A stretch of DNA of 64,000 bases from Cyanophora paradoxa. Taxonomy: Eukaryota; Glaucocystophyceae; Cyanophorales; Cyanophoraceae. The first letter of the stretch is position 1. Every line of letters begins with the position of its first letter. The notes below the pieces were generated by a model. That model ran no database searches and was not told where the DNA came from. It saw nothing but the letters and a program-made list of their open reading frames with translations. The stretch spans positions 186,001 through 250,000 of the forward strand of contig QPMI01000428.1 in NCBI GenBank assembly GCA_004431415.1, written 5' to 3'. Shown here one piece after another: positions 12,153 to 23,062 of this stretch. The position numbers and the translations under genes were made by a program.

Positions 12153-13187
12153 ATGTACGCGTCCCGTAGGCGAGCCTGGTCGCTTGGTGCAGCTGAGCAT
12201 GCTGTACCCAGACCGCGCCGACAAATGGATCCGCAGGAGGAAATCGCGGCGCTCAAGTGCGCGGGTTGTGCGCGTGCCGGATGCCGCATTTCACGCGAGC
12301 GCCGCACGCCGCGCCCGTGCTGCAGGTCGGCGCTTCAGCGCTCGGAGAGCGAGCGACTGCGCCTCGCAACCCGCGTCGAGGAGCTCGAGGGCGTGCGCCC
12401 TTACTTGGCCAGTCTGTGAATCAAATTTCCACTCACTTGCACGCGCAGAACGAACAGCCGGACGAAGGCGCGACGGACACGACCCCGCTGCTCGTCACGA
12501 ACGCGGCGGAGGGGACGCAGGTGCGCGTCCTCCCCTCCTCGAGCCCTCGAATCATTTGCCGGCATCGAATCCGCTGCAGGCGCCGTGGCTTAGGCCCCAC
12601 GCGGCGTGCGCGCGGGCCATGGATTTGGAGGAAACGCGCCGCGAGCTCGCGAGCCTGCGCCGGAGTGTCGAGGCCATCAGCCGCGCGGAGGCCGCCGGCC
12701 GCTCCCGCGCGCAGGCGGTGCTCGAAGGCGTTCCGAAGTTCCACCCGCCGGACTGCAGCGAATCCAGATCTAGATCTAGAGTCAATTGCATCACACAGCC
12801 GTGGCCGCGGCCGCGGTGGTGACAAAGCTTAAGACCGCGCTCGCCAACGTCTCGTGCGCAGCGGGACCGGGAGCTCGACCACGTAGTCCAGGTGCGAGCC
12901 CGCGGCCACCGGCCGTCCGCCGAGCGTCGTTCGCGGCGTCGCTGAGCCAGACCGGGCGCGCGGGGCGCATGCGCAGGACATGGGCAACCTGCTCAAGATC
13001 GTGAACAAGATGAACGGCGCGCGCACGTGCCGCGGCGCCCCTCTGACCGCCTCGGGTTGACGCGGCTGTGGCTCTGGCTGACGTCGGCGCGCGCGCATGC
13101 GCAGGCCAGCTGCACCAGGTCCTGGACCCGCGGCTGGCCGAGGGCGTCGACACCCGGACCACCGGGGCCCTCGGCCTGGAGGAGTGA
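12153..13187 (+). CDS. Small coiled-coil protein, function unknown
   Basis: Not assigned to a family. ATGs at 12153 and 12225 are in frame; the second gives MDPQEEIAALK. Later exon-like pieces give SESERLRLATRVEELEG, NEQPDEGATDTTPLLVTNAAEG, MDLEETRRELASLRRSVEAISRAEAAGRSRAQ, VVTKLKTALANVS, DMGNLLKIVNKMNGA and a last exon QLHQVLDPRLAEGVDTRTTG...LEE ending at 13187. Predicted helices are heptad-like, with acceptors ending gcatgcgcag before the last two exons. The product would be roughly 200 residues, soluble and mostly coiled coil. Its start lies within about 150 bases of the divergent L2HGDH start, suggesting a shared promoter. Exon limits are approximate. Confidence 0.55.
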
Positions 13188-13302
13188 AGCCAGCCCGGAC
13201 CCGCCCCAGAAAGCCCTCATGAAATCGACAATGATTACTGAATTCGAAGCATTCAAACGAATCCGTTGCACTGGCGATCGCAATCTGACGCGACGAGAAG
13301 GC

Positions 13303-13445
13303 CTAGGGCGCCATCGCGGTTCCGAAGTGGGCGATCAGAGGCGCGGGGCGGGATGTCTGATCATGAGAGGGATCAATATCTGAATTCGAAACGAGCCCCG
13401 CGAAGAGCGCCGTCGGCCGTCGGCCGTCGTTCGTCAGCCGTCTCC

Positions 13446-13476
<31 letters not shown>

Positions 13477-14575
13477 CGAGCGGGCGGCGGGCGGGCGGCG
13501 GGCGGGAGGGCCGCGCCTCGAGGGCCTTTGCGATGACCTGCGCGGCGTGGCTCGTGAAGCGGTTGCTGGAGAGGTCCAGGTCCCGCAGGCAGCTGCTCCC
13601 CGCCCGCCGCGACGTCGACGGGCGGCGGCGGGCCGGGCGGGGCCGGGCCGGGGGCGGGGCGCGGACGCGTTGCGGGCGAGGAGGCGGCGAGGGCCTTCGC
13701 GGCGCCGTCGCCGATGACGTTGTCGGAGAGGTCGAGGCGCGTCAGCGTCCCGTTCCCCTCCAGCCCGCGAAGAGCGCCGCCTGCCGCCCCCGCCGCTCGT
13801 AAGGCGGCGCGGGGCGCGGGGCGCGGGCGCGGGCCGCACCGCCGCCTGGTCCTCCAGCCCGTTGGAGGCGCACTCGAGCCGCGTCAGCGCTGCGCTGGCG
13901 CGGAGGCCGCCCGCCAGCGCCAGGCCGCCCTGCTTCCCCAGCCGGTTCCGCCCGACGTGCAGCACCCGGATGCGCGCGCTCCCCTGCGGGCGCCGGGCTC
14001 GCTCCGGGAGCTGCGCGGCGCGGCGGGGGCGAGCGGGGGCGGGGCGGCGCACCTGGAGGACGCGTGCGAGGGCGAGGGCGCCGGCGGCGAGCAGGCCGTT
14101 CTCCTCCACGTCGAGCTCCGTCACGGCCGCGTTCGCCTGCCGCCGGCCGTCGGCGAGGACGGCGAGGGGCGCGCCGGCGGCGCGAGCAGACCAGCAGCGC
14201 CGCGGAGAGGGTGCACATGCCCGCGGGGCCGAGTTCCGCGCGGGCGAACGACAGCTTCTCCCGCGCCAGCTTCCCCTCCATCGCCGTCAGCACCACAAGG
14301 CCCTGCGGAGCGGACGGCCGCATCGGCGCAGAAGCGCTGCGACCGAACGCACCTCTTCCCTGCATGCCTTCGCGTAGGCTTGGTAGCCGCTGGGATCCGC
14401 CCGCGACTCCGGCCGGGCTGCAGGCAGCCGGTCTGCGGTCAGAGGCACTCGTACGCACATCAATGGCGCGGGGCGCACTCTCGAAGACCATCCGCTTGAA
14501 CTCGGCCAGCTGCTGCTCCAGGCTGGCATCGTCCTCCTTCTCAAAGTGGCGCCAAGCGCCGCCTAATGCCATTGC
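13303..14575 (-). CDS. Leucine-rich repeat protein (ribonuclease-inhibitor type)
   Basis: Start at 14575 gives MALGGAWRHFEKEDDASLEQQLAEFKRMVFESAP. Later exons hold LRR units of the 28-residue ribonuclease-inhibitor class: VTELDVEENGLLAAGALALARVL, IRVLHVGRNRLGKQGGLALAGGL, LTRLECASNGLEDQAA, LTRLDLSDNVIGDGAAKALAA and LRDLDLSSNRFTSHAAQVIAKAL. Such repeats form a curved protein-binding scaffold. No signal peptide or membrane segment is visible, so a cytosolic protein is likely. A 29-base G run (13448-13476 on the + strand) lies near its 3' end, so the terminal exon and stop are uncertain; 13303 is the end of the longest open frame. It is convergent with the coiled-coil gene (115 bases apart). Confidence 0.75.
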
Positions 14576-15274
14576 GCTCAAAATCCTTAGCTACGCTCTA
14601 CTCCGCGTCGCACATGAGACCCGGCTTCCGCGCCGCTGGACGGCACATTGGCGGCCTGGCAGGGGCGCCGGGAGCGCGGGGAGGAGCGGAACCGTTTCCC
14701 TGCGCACATGCAGCCGTAAGCTGCGTCCCAACGTGCGCCCGACGCGTCCAAGGCAGGAGAAGGCCGGCTCCCTGGGGGTACAGCGGAGCCAAACTCGCTG
14801 TTCCGGGCGGGCCCCTTTTCAAATCGGACCACCGGGCTCTCGAGCCTTTGCGAACTTCGAACTCCCTTGACCTGCCTTTCCCTTCACCGACTTCGGGAGA
14901 TCGAATTGCTGGCCATGGACTTCGAAATGCACGACGGAGTTCCAGTTTGTAGAGGAGCTTCGAATTCCAGGTTCGGAAAGCGAGTTCGAAATGCGCTGGC
15001 AATTCGAAAGGGAGTTCGGAAAGCGCGCCTCCCTTCACTGACCCTTCGAAAAGCGGGCCATTCGAATTCGAACGTGGCACGCTCCCCTCGCCGTCTCCTC
15101 CCGCGCCCGCCCCTCATTTTGCACCCGCTGCAGCGCCGTCCCATCGGTCCTTAGCAGCATCCACCTCGTCTCCCGGGCCGCAGCTGCAGCCCTCCAGCGC
15201 CGCCGACCAGCAGCCGTCGCATTCCTCCCGCCGCAGCGAACGCCAGCCAGGCGCTCGAACTTCCCTCGGCAGCG
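14576..15274. promoter_or_regulatory. Divergent intergenic region with a TTCGAA cluster
   Basis: This 700-base gap lies between the divergent LRR and GPI-protein genes. From about 14838 to 15075 the words ttcgaa, ttcgaat and ttcggaaag recur roughly every 15-30 bases in both orientations (ttcgaa is its own complement). No ORF here resembles a protein. A regulatory array or a degenerate tandem repeat are both possible. Confidence 0.4.
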
Positions 15275-16895
15275 ATGCAGCGCCGCGTCCTTGCAGCGGC
15301 CGTGCTCCTCCTCGCGGCGGTCTCCGCCCAAGCAGCCGTCTTCGACGCGTACGCAGTCCTAAAGGTCGCTGATGCGACGCAGTTCGCTGGGTGCGCTCGC
15401 TGGCTTTCCATCTGGAAGGCTTGCCGCTTACCTCGCGCGTCCGCAGCGAGGGCCTGGTCCTCGCGAAATTCGTGAACAGCACCTCCAACTCGACGACCCT
15501 CCAGCTCTACGGCCTGCACAGCGGGATCAACGTCGTCAGCTACAGTATCGCGGGAACGACAGCAGCAAATGGGACGGTCACCAAGACGCCCTCTTCCAAG
15601 ACCCCGAACGTGCTCATCGAGACCGTCGGCAACCTCACGGGTGCGGCGTGCTCGCGGAACGACAGATCATGGCCCTGATCCTCTGCCCGTTTTGCAGGCG
15701 TCGTTTCGAACGGCACCGTTCGCTCTGGCGTGACCATCTCGCTCACGTTCCGCACCGCCAACGGCAACTTGACTCGGTGCGCGCTTGAAAGCCGACCTTC
15801 TGGTCCCTCCATCGCTTTTCCTGATGCGATGCTGCAGCGACACGACTATTTCGGGTGCCCTCACCTCCGTTCCCGGCACTTTCGCCTCGTACGCGGTTCT
15901 TCTCGGATCATCGGACTCCGGCTGCCTGCCGCCTTCCTTGGCCACGATGCTGTGGACCGCGGCCTCGACCGAGGCGCTCGCTGCCTCTGCCCAGGCTACG
16001 CTCACCGCCAGCAATGGTACGCGGCGTTTTCCTGTGCTTGGTTCTGCGACGCCTCTTGACTCATGTATGCGAATCCGCAGCCTCTGTGATTGCATCGAGC
16101 GTCAAGGGTTACAGCCTGAGCAAGGGCATCAGCGGGACTCCCACCGCCGTCTACTCTGGCGTGCTCGGCAGCCCGGCCGCCTACTTCGACTCCGTGACGA
16201 ACGCGTACCTCGCGGTCCAGACGTCCTTCTACACGAAGGCAGTCGCCGGCTCGTTCGTGCGGCCGACCGCAACGGACTTCCCCACGGCGGCGCCGCAGAG
16301 CCCCACCTGCACTTCGGTTTCCGTGACCGTCATCCTGCCCATCACCCTGGCCCAGTGCCAGGACAGCAAGACCCAGGCCGGCCTCGCAGCGGGCGCGGCC
16401 AGCACCGCGGGCGTGGACTCCTCGTCCGTCACCGTCCAGTGCGCGGCGCTCCGCCGGAGCCGCTCTCGCCGTGCGGCCCTCCAGACTTCCAGCACCAAGG
16501 TCAGCCCCCTCGTTCGCCCGCAGCTTTCGCATCTCATCGCTCATTTCTTTTTGCCGCAGGTCACGTACGTCTTCGCAAGCACCGGCTCCGTCTCCGCCGG
16601 CGCTGCGGCGCAGGCCTTCCTGCAGCAGATCGGCTGCACTGCGTGTGTCGCCGCTTTCTCGAACAACGTCGCCCTTGGCCTGGCCTCGGCCGGCAGCTCG
16701 CTCACGGTCGCCGTCACCGGGTCGAACCTCCAAATCATCACTCCGACTGGCGCTGTCGTCTACTCCACCTCGTACACGAACAACAACGGCGGCAGCACGG
16801 GCGTACCGGCCATCAGCGCGTCCGCCACCTTTTCGAATGTTTCCTTCATCTCGGCCCTCGCGACCCTCGTTTCGCTCCTGCTGCTCGTGTTTTAG
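15275..16895 (+). CDS. Secreted, probably GPI-anchored surface protein
   Basis: ATG at 15275 starts MQRRVLAAAVLLLAAVSAQA, a textbook signal peptide with an AQA cleavage site. Exons then give N-glycosylation-rich sequence (VNSTSNSTT, AANGTVTKT, SNGTVRSG), a VTISLTFRTANGNLTRC strand, a stretch ending LATMLWTAASTEALAASAQ, and a long exon (about 16090-16500) with SVTVILPITLAQCQD...AGVDSSSVTVQC. The last exon ends FSNVSFISALATLVSLLLLVF, a hydrophobic tail without basic residues, as expected for GPI-anchor transfer. No enzyme motif is visible. The alternation of V/T-rich strands with an Ala-rich helix and paired cysteines resembles modules in the NHL gene and the subtilase of this window. Surface adhesion or coat function is a guess. 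Confidence 0.72.
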
Positions 16896-17241
16896 AGCGC
16901 ACATATGCAGGCTTTCATCGGATGCATGATACCCGCACCCTTGTTCAATCTTTGTGCAGATACGCAGTTCGCAGAGCAGCCAGTGCACAGTTTCTGTAGA
17001 TCAGTATAGCGCAGGTCTTTCGCACTTTCGTTTAAACATGTACAGCACATATCCTTGTGCTCTTATTAAATTTAACAGAACCTCTTTCGTACAATCCGAA
17101 AAAAAGATTATACATGCATGACTGCAAGAAAAGCCCAGCGGGCGCCTCGCTGCAAACACGACCGCGGGGGACCGCCTTGAGCTCGCCACTATATACGCAA
17201 TCACGTGCACGACCCGCAAATCTAGATCGGTCAATTGGCCA

Positions 17242-19394
17242 TCAGCTTGGCGCGGGGATGTGCTCAGCGATGTGCTGGAGCATGCCGAGGGCCTCCGTGA
17301 CGCTCGGCCGCTTGGCGCCCTCCAGGCGCACGCACTCCCGCGCCAGCTGCGGGGCAGGTCAGGGGCGGGGTCGAAGACGGGGTTGGCAGGGAGGAGGGCG
17401 CCTGGAGAAGGAGCACGATGGGGAGGGCGGCGGGGACGGGGCCCGCCGATTCGTCCGCAAGCTTCGTTTCGAACCCCGCGTGGCTCCGCGCCTCCTGCAG
17501 CAGGACGTCAAAGGGGGCACCCTGCAAGCCCCCGGGATGTGATGAGAGTCGAGAAGGGGAAGCGCGCCTCAACGACTTGGACGAGGGAGCGCGGGCGCCG
17601 TTTGGGGGCGTACCCCCGCTCGCCAGTCACGGCCTCCATGATCATGACCCCGAGGCTAGGGGGCTGGGGTGAGCGCCGGCGCCGGCGGGGGCGCGGGCAG
17701 GTGAGAGGGCCGCGGGGCGCGCACCCGTAGACGTCGGACTTGGCCGAGTAGACGCCAGTGGTGACTGCCCGGGGGCGTCAGGCGCGCCGGGGGTACGAGC
17801 AAATGCCAGGGCGGGGGCACGCGCTGTACTCGGGATCCGTGTAGCCGATTGGGGTGGAAAAGAAGCCCGTGGCGTACTCGCCGCTCTCTTTTGGTGGAGG
17901 GGGGGGGACAAGGAATGAGGGGGTACGAGCGGGCGCGGGGAAGGCGCGCGTACCCTCGAGGAGGGCGGCAAGGCCGAAGTCAGCGATGACGGCGCGGCCG
18001 TCGGGCCGCACGAGGACGTTCGCGCTGCGCAGGTCCCGGTGGATGATCGACTTCCCGTGCAGGTACGCCAGGCCCTCCCTGCCCGCCCCCGCCCGCAGTG
18101 CGCCCGTTGGACTCAGGGCGGGGGCGGGGGCGGGGGGGGGGGACGGGCGGGGTGCGAGGAAGGGGGGGGGGGTGGGGATGGAGGGCAGGGGGTACAGGGC
18201 GCACGCGACGTCACAGAGGATGCGGATCCGCTCGTGCCAATTCAGAGGCCGCGGGGCGGCTCTCTCGCCGAATCCCAGCCATTCCTGCAGGGGCGGGATC
18301 GCGGTCAAGGAGGCACTGCACAGGGGAGAAGGAAGGGGAGGGTAGGGAGCCGGGGGGGGGGTACATGGGCGCGCCTCGACGGTGTAATCGCTGATGTACT
18401 CGTACACGATGCAGAGCGTGCCTGCGCGCGGCGGAGCCTCAGGGAGCGGCCGCGGGCGCCAGCGAGGGGGAGGGGGGTACGCGCCCTCGGGAAAGGTGTA
18501 CGTGGTCTGCTTGTTGGTCGCGGGGAAGGCGCCGGAAGCGCGGGCCCACCCGAAGCAGCCGACGACGTTCGCGTGCGCCACCCGAACGATTGTGTCGACC
18601 TCGCGCACCTGCGCCCCGGAAGCGGCGCGCGCACGAGCGCGGTCCGACGGTTAGCTGTGATGGGCCGTGCCGCGGAGGGATCGCAGGCGAAGGCACCATC
18701 AGTTCGTCACACGGCGACTTGAAGACTGCGCGCGGGCTCTGTTGGCGCCGGCACGGGTCCAGGCCGCGGGGCCGGGGACGGCCGCATCGGCACCTTTGAT
18801 GGCGACGTCGCGCCCGTCGGGCAGGCGGCCGCGGAACACCATCCCTGCGGGCTGCACGGTCAGCGGCGCCGGCGCCGGGCGGTCGGCGGGCGACCGCGCG
18901 CCGAATTGCCCCTCTCCGAGGAAGTTTGCTGCCACGAAGTTCCTGCGGGCCCCGGCGCTCGATGTGGGGCCGGTGCCGACCAGCGCGGCGAGCGCGGCGC
19001 CAGCTGCAACGCCTATAGCCACTCACCCGGCGGCCGCGGCTACTTCTTCGAACGCGAGCTTCTTCTCGAGCTCGGCGAGCTTCAGGCTCGCCGTTCGTGG
19101 GAGGGACGGCCTCGACGACGCGCTGGCGATGCTGCTCCCCGAAGAAGCCTTTGAGAGGGATGCGCTGCTCGTGCGCGCCGCGCTGCGTCCCATCAGTGGC
19201 GGGCGCGCTGCTCGGCGGGCCCTTCTCAGCGGCGGGCGTGCGCACGAGGAATTGGATCCCACCGAGGCGACGGGCGTCACGTAGACCGGTAAGCTCGCAG
19301 CATGGGGGCTGGGGCCGTGCTCGCCCTCGAGCTCGGCTGGGCCCTCAGCGCGTCGTTTGCCCAGCGCTGTCGACGAATCCGATGCGTCGTTCAT
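17242..19394 (-). CDS. RLK/Pelle-type protein kinase, apparently without a receptor part
   Basis: Start at 19394 gives MNDASDSSTALGKR. Splicing joins LAFEEVAAAAG to NFVAANFLGEGQFG and then MVFRGRLPDGRDVAIKG, the classic juxtamembrane-plus-glycine-loop pattern of plant receptor-like cytoplasmic kinases, including the catalytic Lys. Later exons give VDTIVRVAHANVVGCFGW, GTLCIVYEYISD, NWHERIRILCDVACAL, AYLHGKSIIHRDLRSANVLV (HRD), AVIADFGLAALLEG (DFG), IGYTDPEYS, TGVYSAKSDVYG, GVMIMEAVTGE and the end LARECVRLEGAKRPSVTEAL...HIPAPS. Stop at 17242-17244. All catalytic residues are present. No signal peptide or convincing membrane helix lies ahead of the kinase domain, so it is probably cytosolic. Ser/Thr specificity is expected from family membership. 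Confidence 0.88.
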
Positions 19395-20519
19395 AACCAA
19401 GCGCTACGATCGGAACTGCTAATACGTCGCAGCTGGGCGCCGAAGCAGGTCAAGCGCGCGGCCGGCTGTACCCGTGCGGCAAGCCGCTTCTCAAGCCGCG
19501 GCAAGCCGCGTCAAGCCGCTGCAGAGGCGCTGTAGGGAATCAAGAGATGGGCAACGAGAGCAACAGCAGCTGTTCGCGCATGCGAAGCGCTAATGGGGAG
19601 CGGCAGCGGGCAACTGCAGCTGAGCTTGCGTACGTATATATACGTGTTCGCGCAAAGGTGGCGAGTGCACAAAGGCAGCAAGATCGTGCCTTAAGCTTCC
19701 TGCAGTCCGCCTCCTCGGCAGGCAGTCATTCGCATCTTGAGGAGTCAGCCTTGCCCGCTCCCAGCGCTCCGGGTCTCCCAGCGCTCCTCGACACGTGTAC
19801 ATCGAATGGGATCCGCGCCCTCGCTCCAGCTGCAGCTGCAGCACGATCCAACCAGTCCCACAGCTGCTGGTATACGTAGGCGGACCGGACCAGGAGCCTC
19901 GACCGCGATGCCGACGCATGCGGCCGCGTGCGCTCGCTCCTCGCGCGGCGCCGGCACGAAGAGCGCAAGCGGCGGCGCCAGGCTACCCCGCCAGCGTCCT
20001 CGGAGCGCATTCGGAGCCCCAGCCCGACGCCCAAATTCCGCATTCCGAGGTTCGAGATCCCCGCGGCGGCCGCTGGCGCCGAGTCGGCCGCGCCGCGCCC
20101 TACGTATACCTCGCGGCTCGCTTCGGCGGATCGCGAGCTGGACTGCTTGATCGAGGTTCGGATTCGCCCTTCGCCGCGCATCCCAAGTCCAGATCAAGGT
20201 CTCACGCGACCCCGCAGCCCCTGAGCCTGGAGGCCGGGCCGAGCGCGCGCGAGGATGACGACGACGAGGCGGGCGCCGGCGCCGGCGCCGGCGCGGCGGG
20301 CGTCGTGGCGCATCGTGCGGCCCGCCACCGCGACGCGATTGCCGCCGCCGGCCTCCTCCTCTCCCGCCTCCCGAGGCCCGCGCGGCTCCGTCTCAGCGTG
20401 CGCCCTGCGCATGCGGATCCCGTGCCCCCTTCCCTCGCTCACCCAGTGATCCATGCGCGCAGCCCGCGGGCGGGTCGCCGCCCTCCACCCCCGCCCCCCT
20501 GGAGCGCTGGGGCGCCGTG

Positions 20520-20905
20520 GTGCCTCCCGCCTACCTGGAGCTTCCCTCGCTCCTCCCTGCGAGCTCCGAGTCTGGCGGGTCGCGATCGTCGGAGCTCGAG
20601 GATTCCGAGCCCGAGGACTCGGGGGCCTGCACATGCGTGCGCGCGGAGTCGACGTTGCAGCCGCCGCTGGGCCTGCTGGGCAACCGCCTTGCCTCGTGGG
20701 CCTGGGCCGGCCCCGCCGGCCCGTGCCGCCCCCTCCCGGCAGGCATCAGGGCGTGAGGCCCCGTGCCGAGATCTGGAAATAATGCGATCATCGGAATGTG
20801 ATCATGATCAGAATAGGTCGTTGAGAAGCAGCTGCAGCTCTTCGTGCAGCTCTTCATTTCTGCGATTGTGCAGTGAAAGACATTCGAATTCCCCAATATA
20901 TGAAT
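20520..20905 (+). repeat. Dispersed repeat family D, copy 1
   Basis: Contains acctggagcttccctcgctc, tctggcgggtcgcgatcgtc and ggcctgggccggccccg, then ggcaggcatcagggcgtga, in the same order as copy 2 about 960 bases downstream. Its tail (gatcagaataggtcgttgag, then a cagtgaaaga/cattcgaattcccc stretch) recurs near 30445-30525. No terminal repeats or coding capacity are obvious. Confidence 0.7.
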
Positions 20906-21482
20906 AGTTTGTGTCGCGGGCGATGGCAAGACCAAGTCTGGCTAGAGCTTGGCCGGCGCCGGCTGGGCCGGGCGTAGTCGCCGGTCGCGACTTGGCTTGG
21001 TGACTTTCGGGCGCAGCCGAATGATTTTCGGTGCAGCGGTTGTTGGGGTTCGGAACCCAAGTCGGAACCCAATCGGGATCCTAGACCCGTGAAAGTCCTA
21101 GAAAATACTTGCTAGTTAAACGTTTGCAACGCGGGCTAGAATAAGTAGCCGCTGACCTGCCAAAGTTGTCATTCTTTGTGAGGCGCACAGCCTCGAAATA
21201 CTAGCAGCGAATTCGAAACTCTGCCTCTCTAGATCTGCGGCTGCACCTTGCCTTTGCAATTTGCAATTGGGAGGGCCTTGCATTGAATTGCACTACTAGC
21301 TGGGATCGCATCTCAGGTCTGTTACTACTCTGTTATTAGGCCTCTGGTTAAAACCCCTAGACTATATCTGGGCCTTGCCCGGATTTAACCAGACGCTTAA
21401 TATTTGCAGTGGGGTATTTTCGCTACAGTCCGCTGTTTTTGCCCTGTGTGCAGATCTAGACAGGAGGGTGGTGGGGGGAAGG

Positions 21483-21730
21483 GGGCCGTGCCCGCGTTCT
21501 ACCTGGAGCTGCCGTCGCTCCTCCCTGCAGCTGGGAGCTCTGAGTCTGGCGGATCGCGATCGTCGGAGGGTGGCGAGCCCGAGGGGGGGCGGAGTTGGCG
21601 TTGCAGCCGCCCCTACGCCTGCAGCTGGGCCTCCGCCTCGCCTCGGGGGCCTGGGCCGGCCCCGCGGGCCCGCGCCGCCCCCTTCCGCGGCCGGCAGGCA
21701 TCAAGTCGTGATCGCGCGATCATCGCGATC
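21483..21730 (+). repeat. Dispersed repeat family D, copy 2
   Basis: Diverged direct copy of the element at 20520: acctggagctgccgtcgctc, tctggcggatcgcgatcgtc, ggcctgggccggccccg and ggcaggcatcaagtcgtga occur in the same order, with small indels between them. Origin is unknown. Confidence 0.7.
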
Positions 21731-21975
21731 GCGATCGCATTGCCGGATTATATCGAGGAGAATTCGAAGCAGCGATTCGCGATTCGCGCATGCCATGATG
21801 CGCAGTTCTAGGTATTTCATTGAATTCCCTGTTTTTTTGCCTTGTACATGTGGCAAATAGCTCTGCACGTGCACTAGATATCGATGTATAGGCAATTTGT
21901 TCGTGAGATAAATCCATGCATATGATCATGATCGACATCGATATCAAAATCCTTATCAGCTGCAGTTGCTCGCGC

Positions 21976-22313
21976 AGGTCGACTCGGCGACCCCGGCCCG
22001 TGACGCGCGTCGAGCTCGTCCGCCTCCACCCGGTACCCCCCTCCTTCCCCCCCCTCCTACCCCTCCCCCACTAACGCGCTCTTTCTCTGCAGATGTACCT
22101 TCCGGCGGCGACGGCGGCGGGGTCGCCGGCGCCGCGCCCCAAGGAGCTAGCGGTCGCCAACCACATGGCCATGGCCGGGGTACCCGCCTATAGCTACGTA
22201 TACCCCCCGGGGCCCGCCCCTACCCCCTACCAACGGTGCCCCCCCCCCCCCCCCCCCCGCGGCCGCTTCGCCCGCGCGTCCGTCTCTCCCTAGGCCTTAA
22301 ACGCTTCCCCTTC

Positions 22314-22346
<33 letters not shown>

Positions 22347-22855
22347 CTCGTCTCGGGACTTTTAAATTCGTTCGGCCGGGGCCGGGGCCGGGGCCGGGGC
22401 CGGGGCCCGTTAGCGCCGTCACTCTCATCAGCGCCGTCGCCCTCGGCGGTCAGGTGAGCCCGCGCCCGAACGGCGAAAGGGACCCGCGGGAATCGAACCC
22501 GCGCGCCCCGGCAGGGCCCGGAGCAGCGGGGGGCGGAGCGACATTACGCGGAGCTGCGCCTCGCCTCTCTCGAGCGCCTCCGCCTCTACCTCCTCTCCCG
22601 CCCCGCCCCGCCCCGCGCCCCGGCCCCGGCCCGCCCCCGCCGCCCCGCCCCCGGCCCGCCTCGAGCTTTGCCGCCACCGCCGCCGCCGCCGCGCGGCAGC
22701 TGCCGCCGGGCCTGCGCCCGGCGCAGCGGGCGGGGCCGGCGGCCCCCGCGGCGGGGGCGGCCCCCACGGGCTTCGCCCTCTCGCTGGGCGAGGCGGGGCT
22801 CGGGCGGGGCTCGAGGTACGCCCCGGGGCCCCTCCGCAGGGCGCCCCGCCCCTAG
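21976..22855 (+). CDS. Unassigned gene, exon-like segments only
   Basis: Several segments have clean splice borders and plausible frames: from about 21980 VTRVELVRLHP before a gtaccc donor; 22093 onward MYLPAATAAGSPAPRPKELA then VANHMAMAG; a small exon near 22410-22453 AVTLISAVALGGQ before gtgagc; from about 22507 EQRGAERHYAELRLASLERL then RLYLLS; and a last exon with TGFALSLGEAGLGRGSRY ending at 22855. Together they suggest a small helical protein, but the start, connectivity and family are unknown. Introns carry long C tracts (22315-22343) and a CCGGGG repeat. An AT-rich sequence follows the stop, as expected for a 3' end. Confidence 0.35.
22374..22408 (+). repeat. (CCGGGG)n hexanucleotide repeat
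   Basis: About five tandem CCGGGG units lie in a putative intron, directly after a 29-base C run. Both strands could form G-quadruplex or hairpin structures. Confidence 0.85.
22486..22502 (-). other. Isolated tRNA T-arm-like hairpin with a perfect B box
   Basis: On the minus strand this reads a 5-bp GC stem enclosing TTCGATT, and it contains GGTTCGATTCC, a perfect match to the tRNA B-box consensus. The adjoining minus-strand GGGTCCC would suit an acceptor 3' strand. I could not find a matching D arm, anticodon arm or 5' acceptor on either side, so I call it a tRNA-like fragment, not a tRNA gene. It sits antisense in a putative intron. Confidence 0.35.
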
Positions 22856-23062
22856 CCCCTGTCGCAGTGTCCGCAGCTGTCATTTCTAGAATAATATTAA
22901 GATTTATTTCATTACGGGCTCCATACCATCGCTTTGCGCCGAGGATGAAGTCGTGAAATTTAAAACCTACGTACGCGTAAACGTGTACCGTAGTATTACA
23001 GGCTAGCTACATGCCGTAACACACGGCAAGCGTTATACATAATTACGTATACTATAGCTATC

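Larger units (their letters stand above)
19395..21960. other. Intergenic stretch with dispersed repeats
   Basis: No convincing exon was found in these 2.6 kb. Long open frames here are GC-driven and lack splice structure or family motifs. The segment contains two related GC-rich repeat copies (listed separately), an AT-richer interval (about 20900-21470), and many palindromic words such as ctgcagctgcag and gatcatgatc. Confidence 0.5.

Noticed and set aside
10571-12169. 532-codon open frame on the plus strand
   Set aside because: Antisense to the well-supported L2HGDH exons; GC-rich third positions keep the opposite frame open. Composition is Arg/Ala/Gly with no family motif.
19795-20907. 370-codon open frame on the plus strand
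   Set aside because: Low-complexity Arg/Pro/Ala sequence that runs into repeat family D, without splice structure, conserved motifs or a plausible protein character.
22440-22620. Complete tRNA gene on the minus strand
   Set aside because: Only the T arm and a possible 3' acceptor strand are present; no D arm, anticodon arm or complementary 5' acceptor was found within reach in either order.
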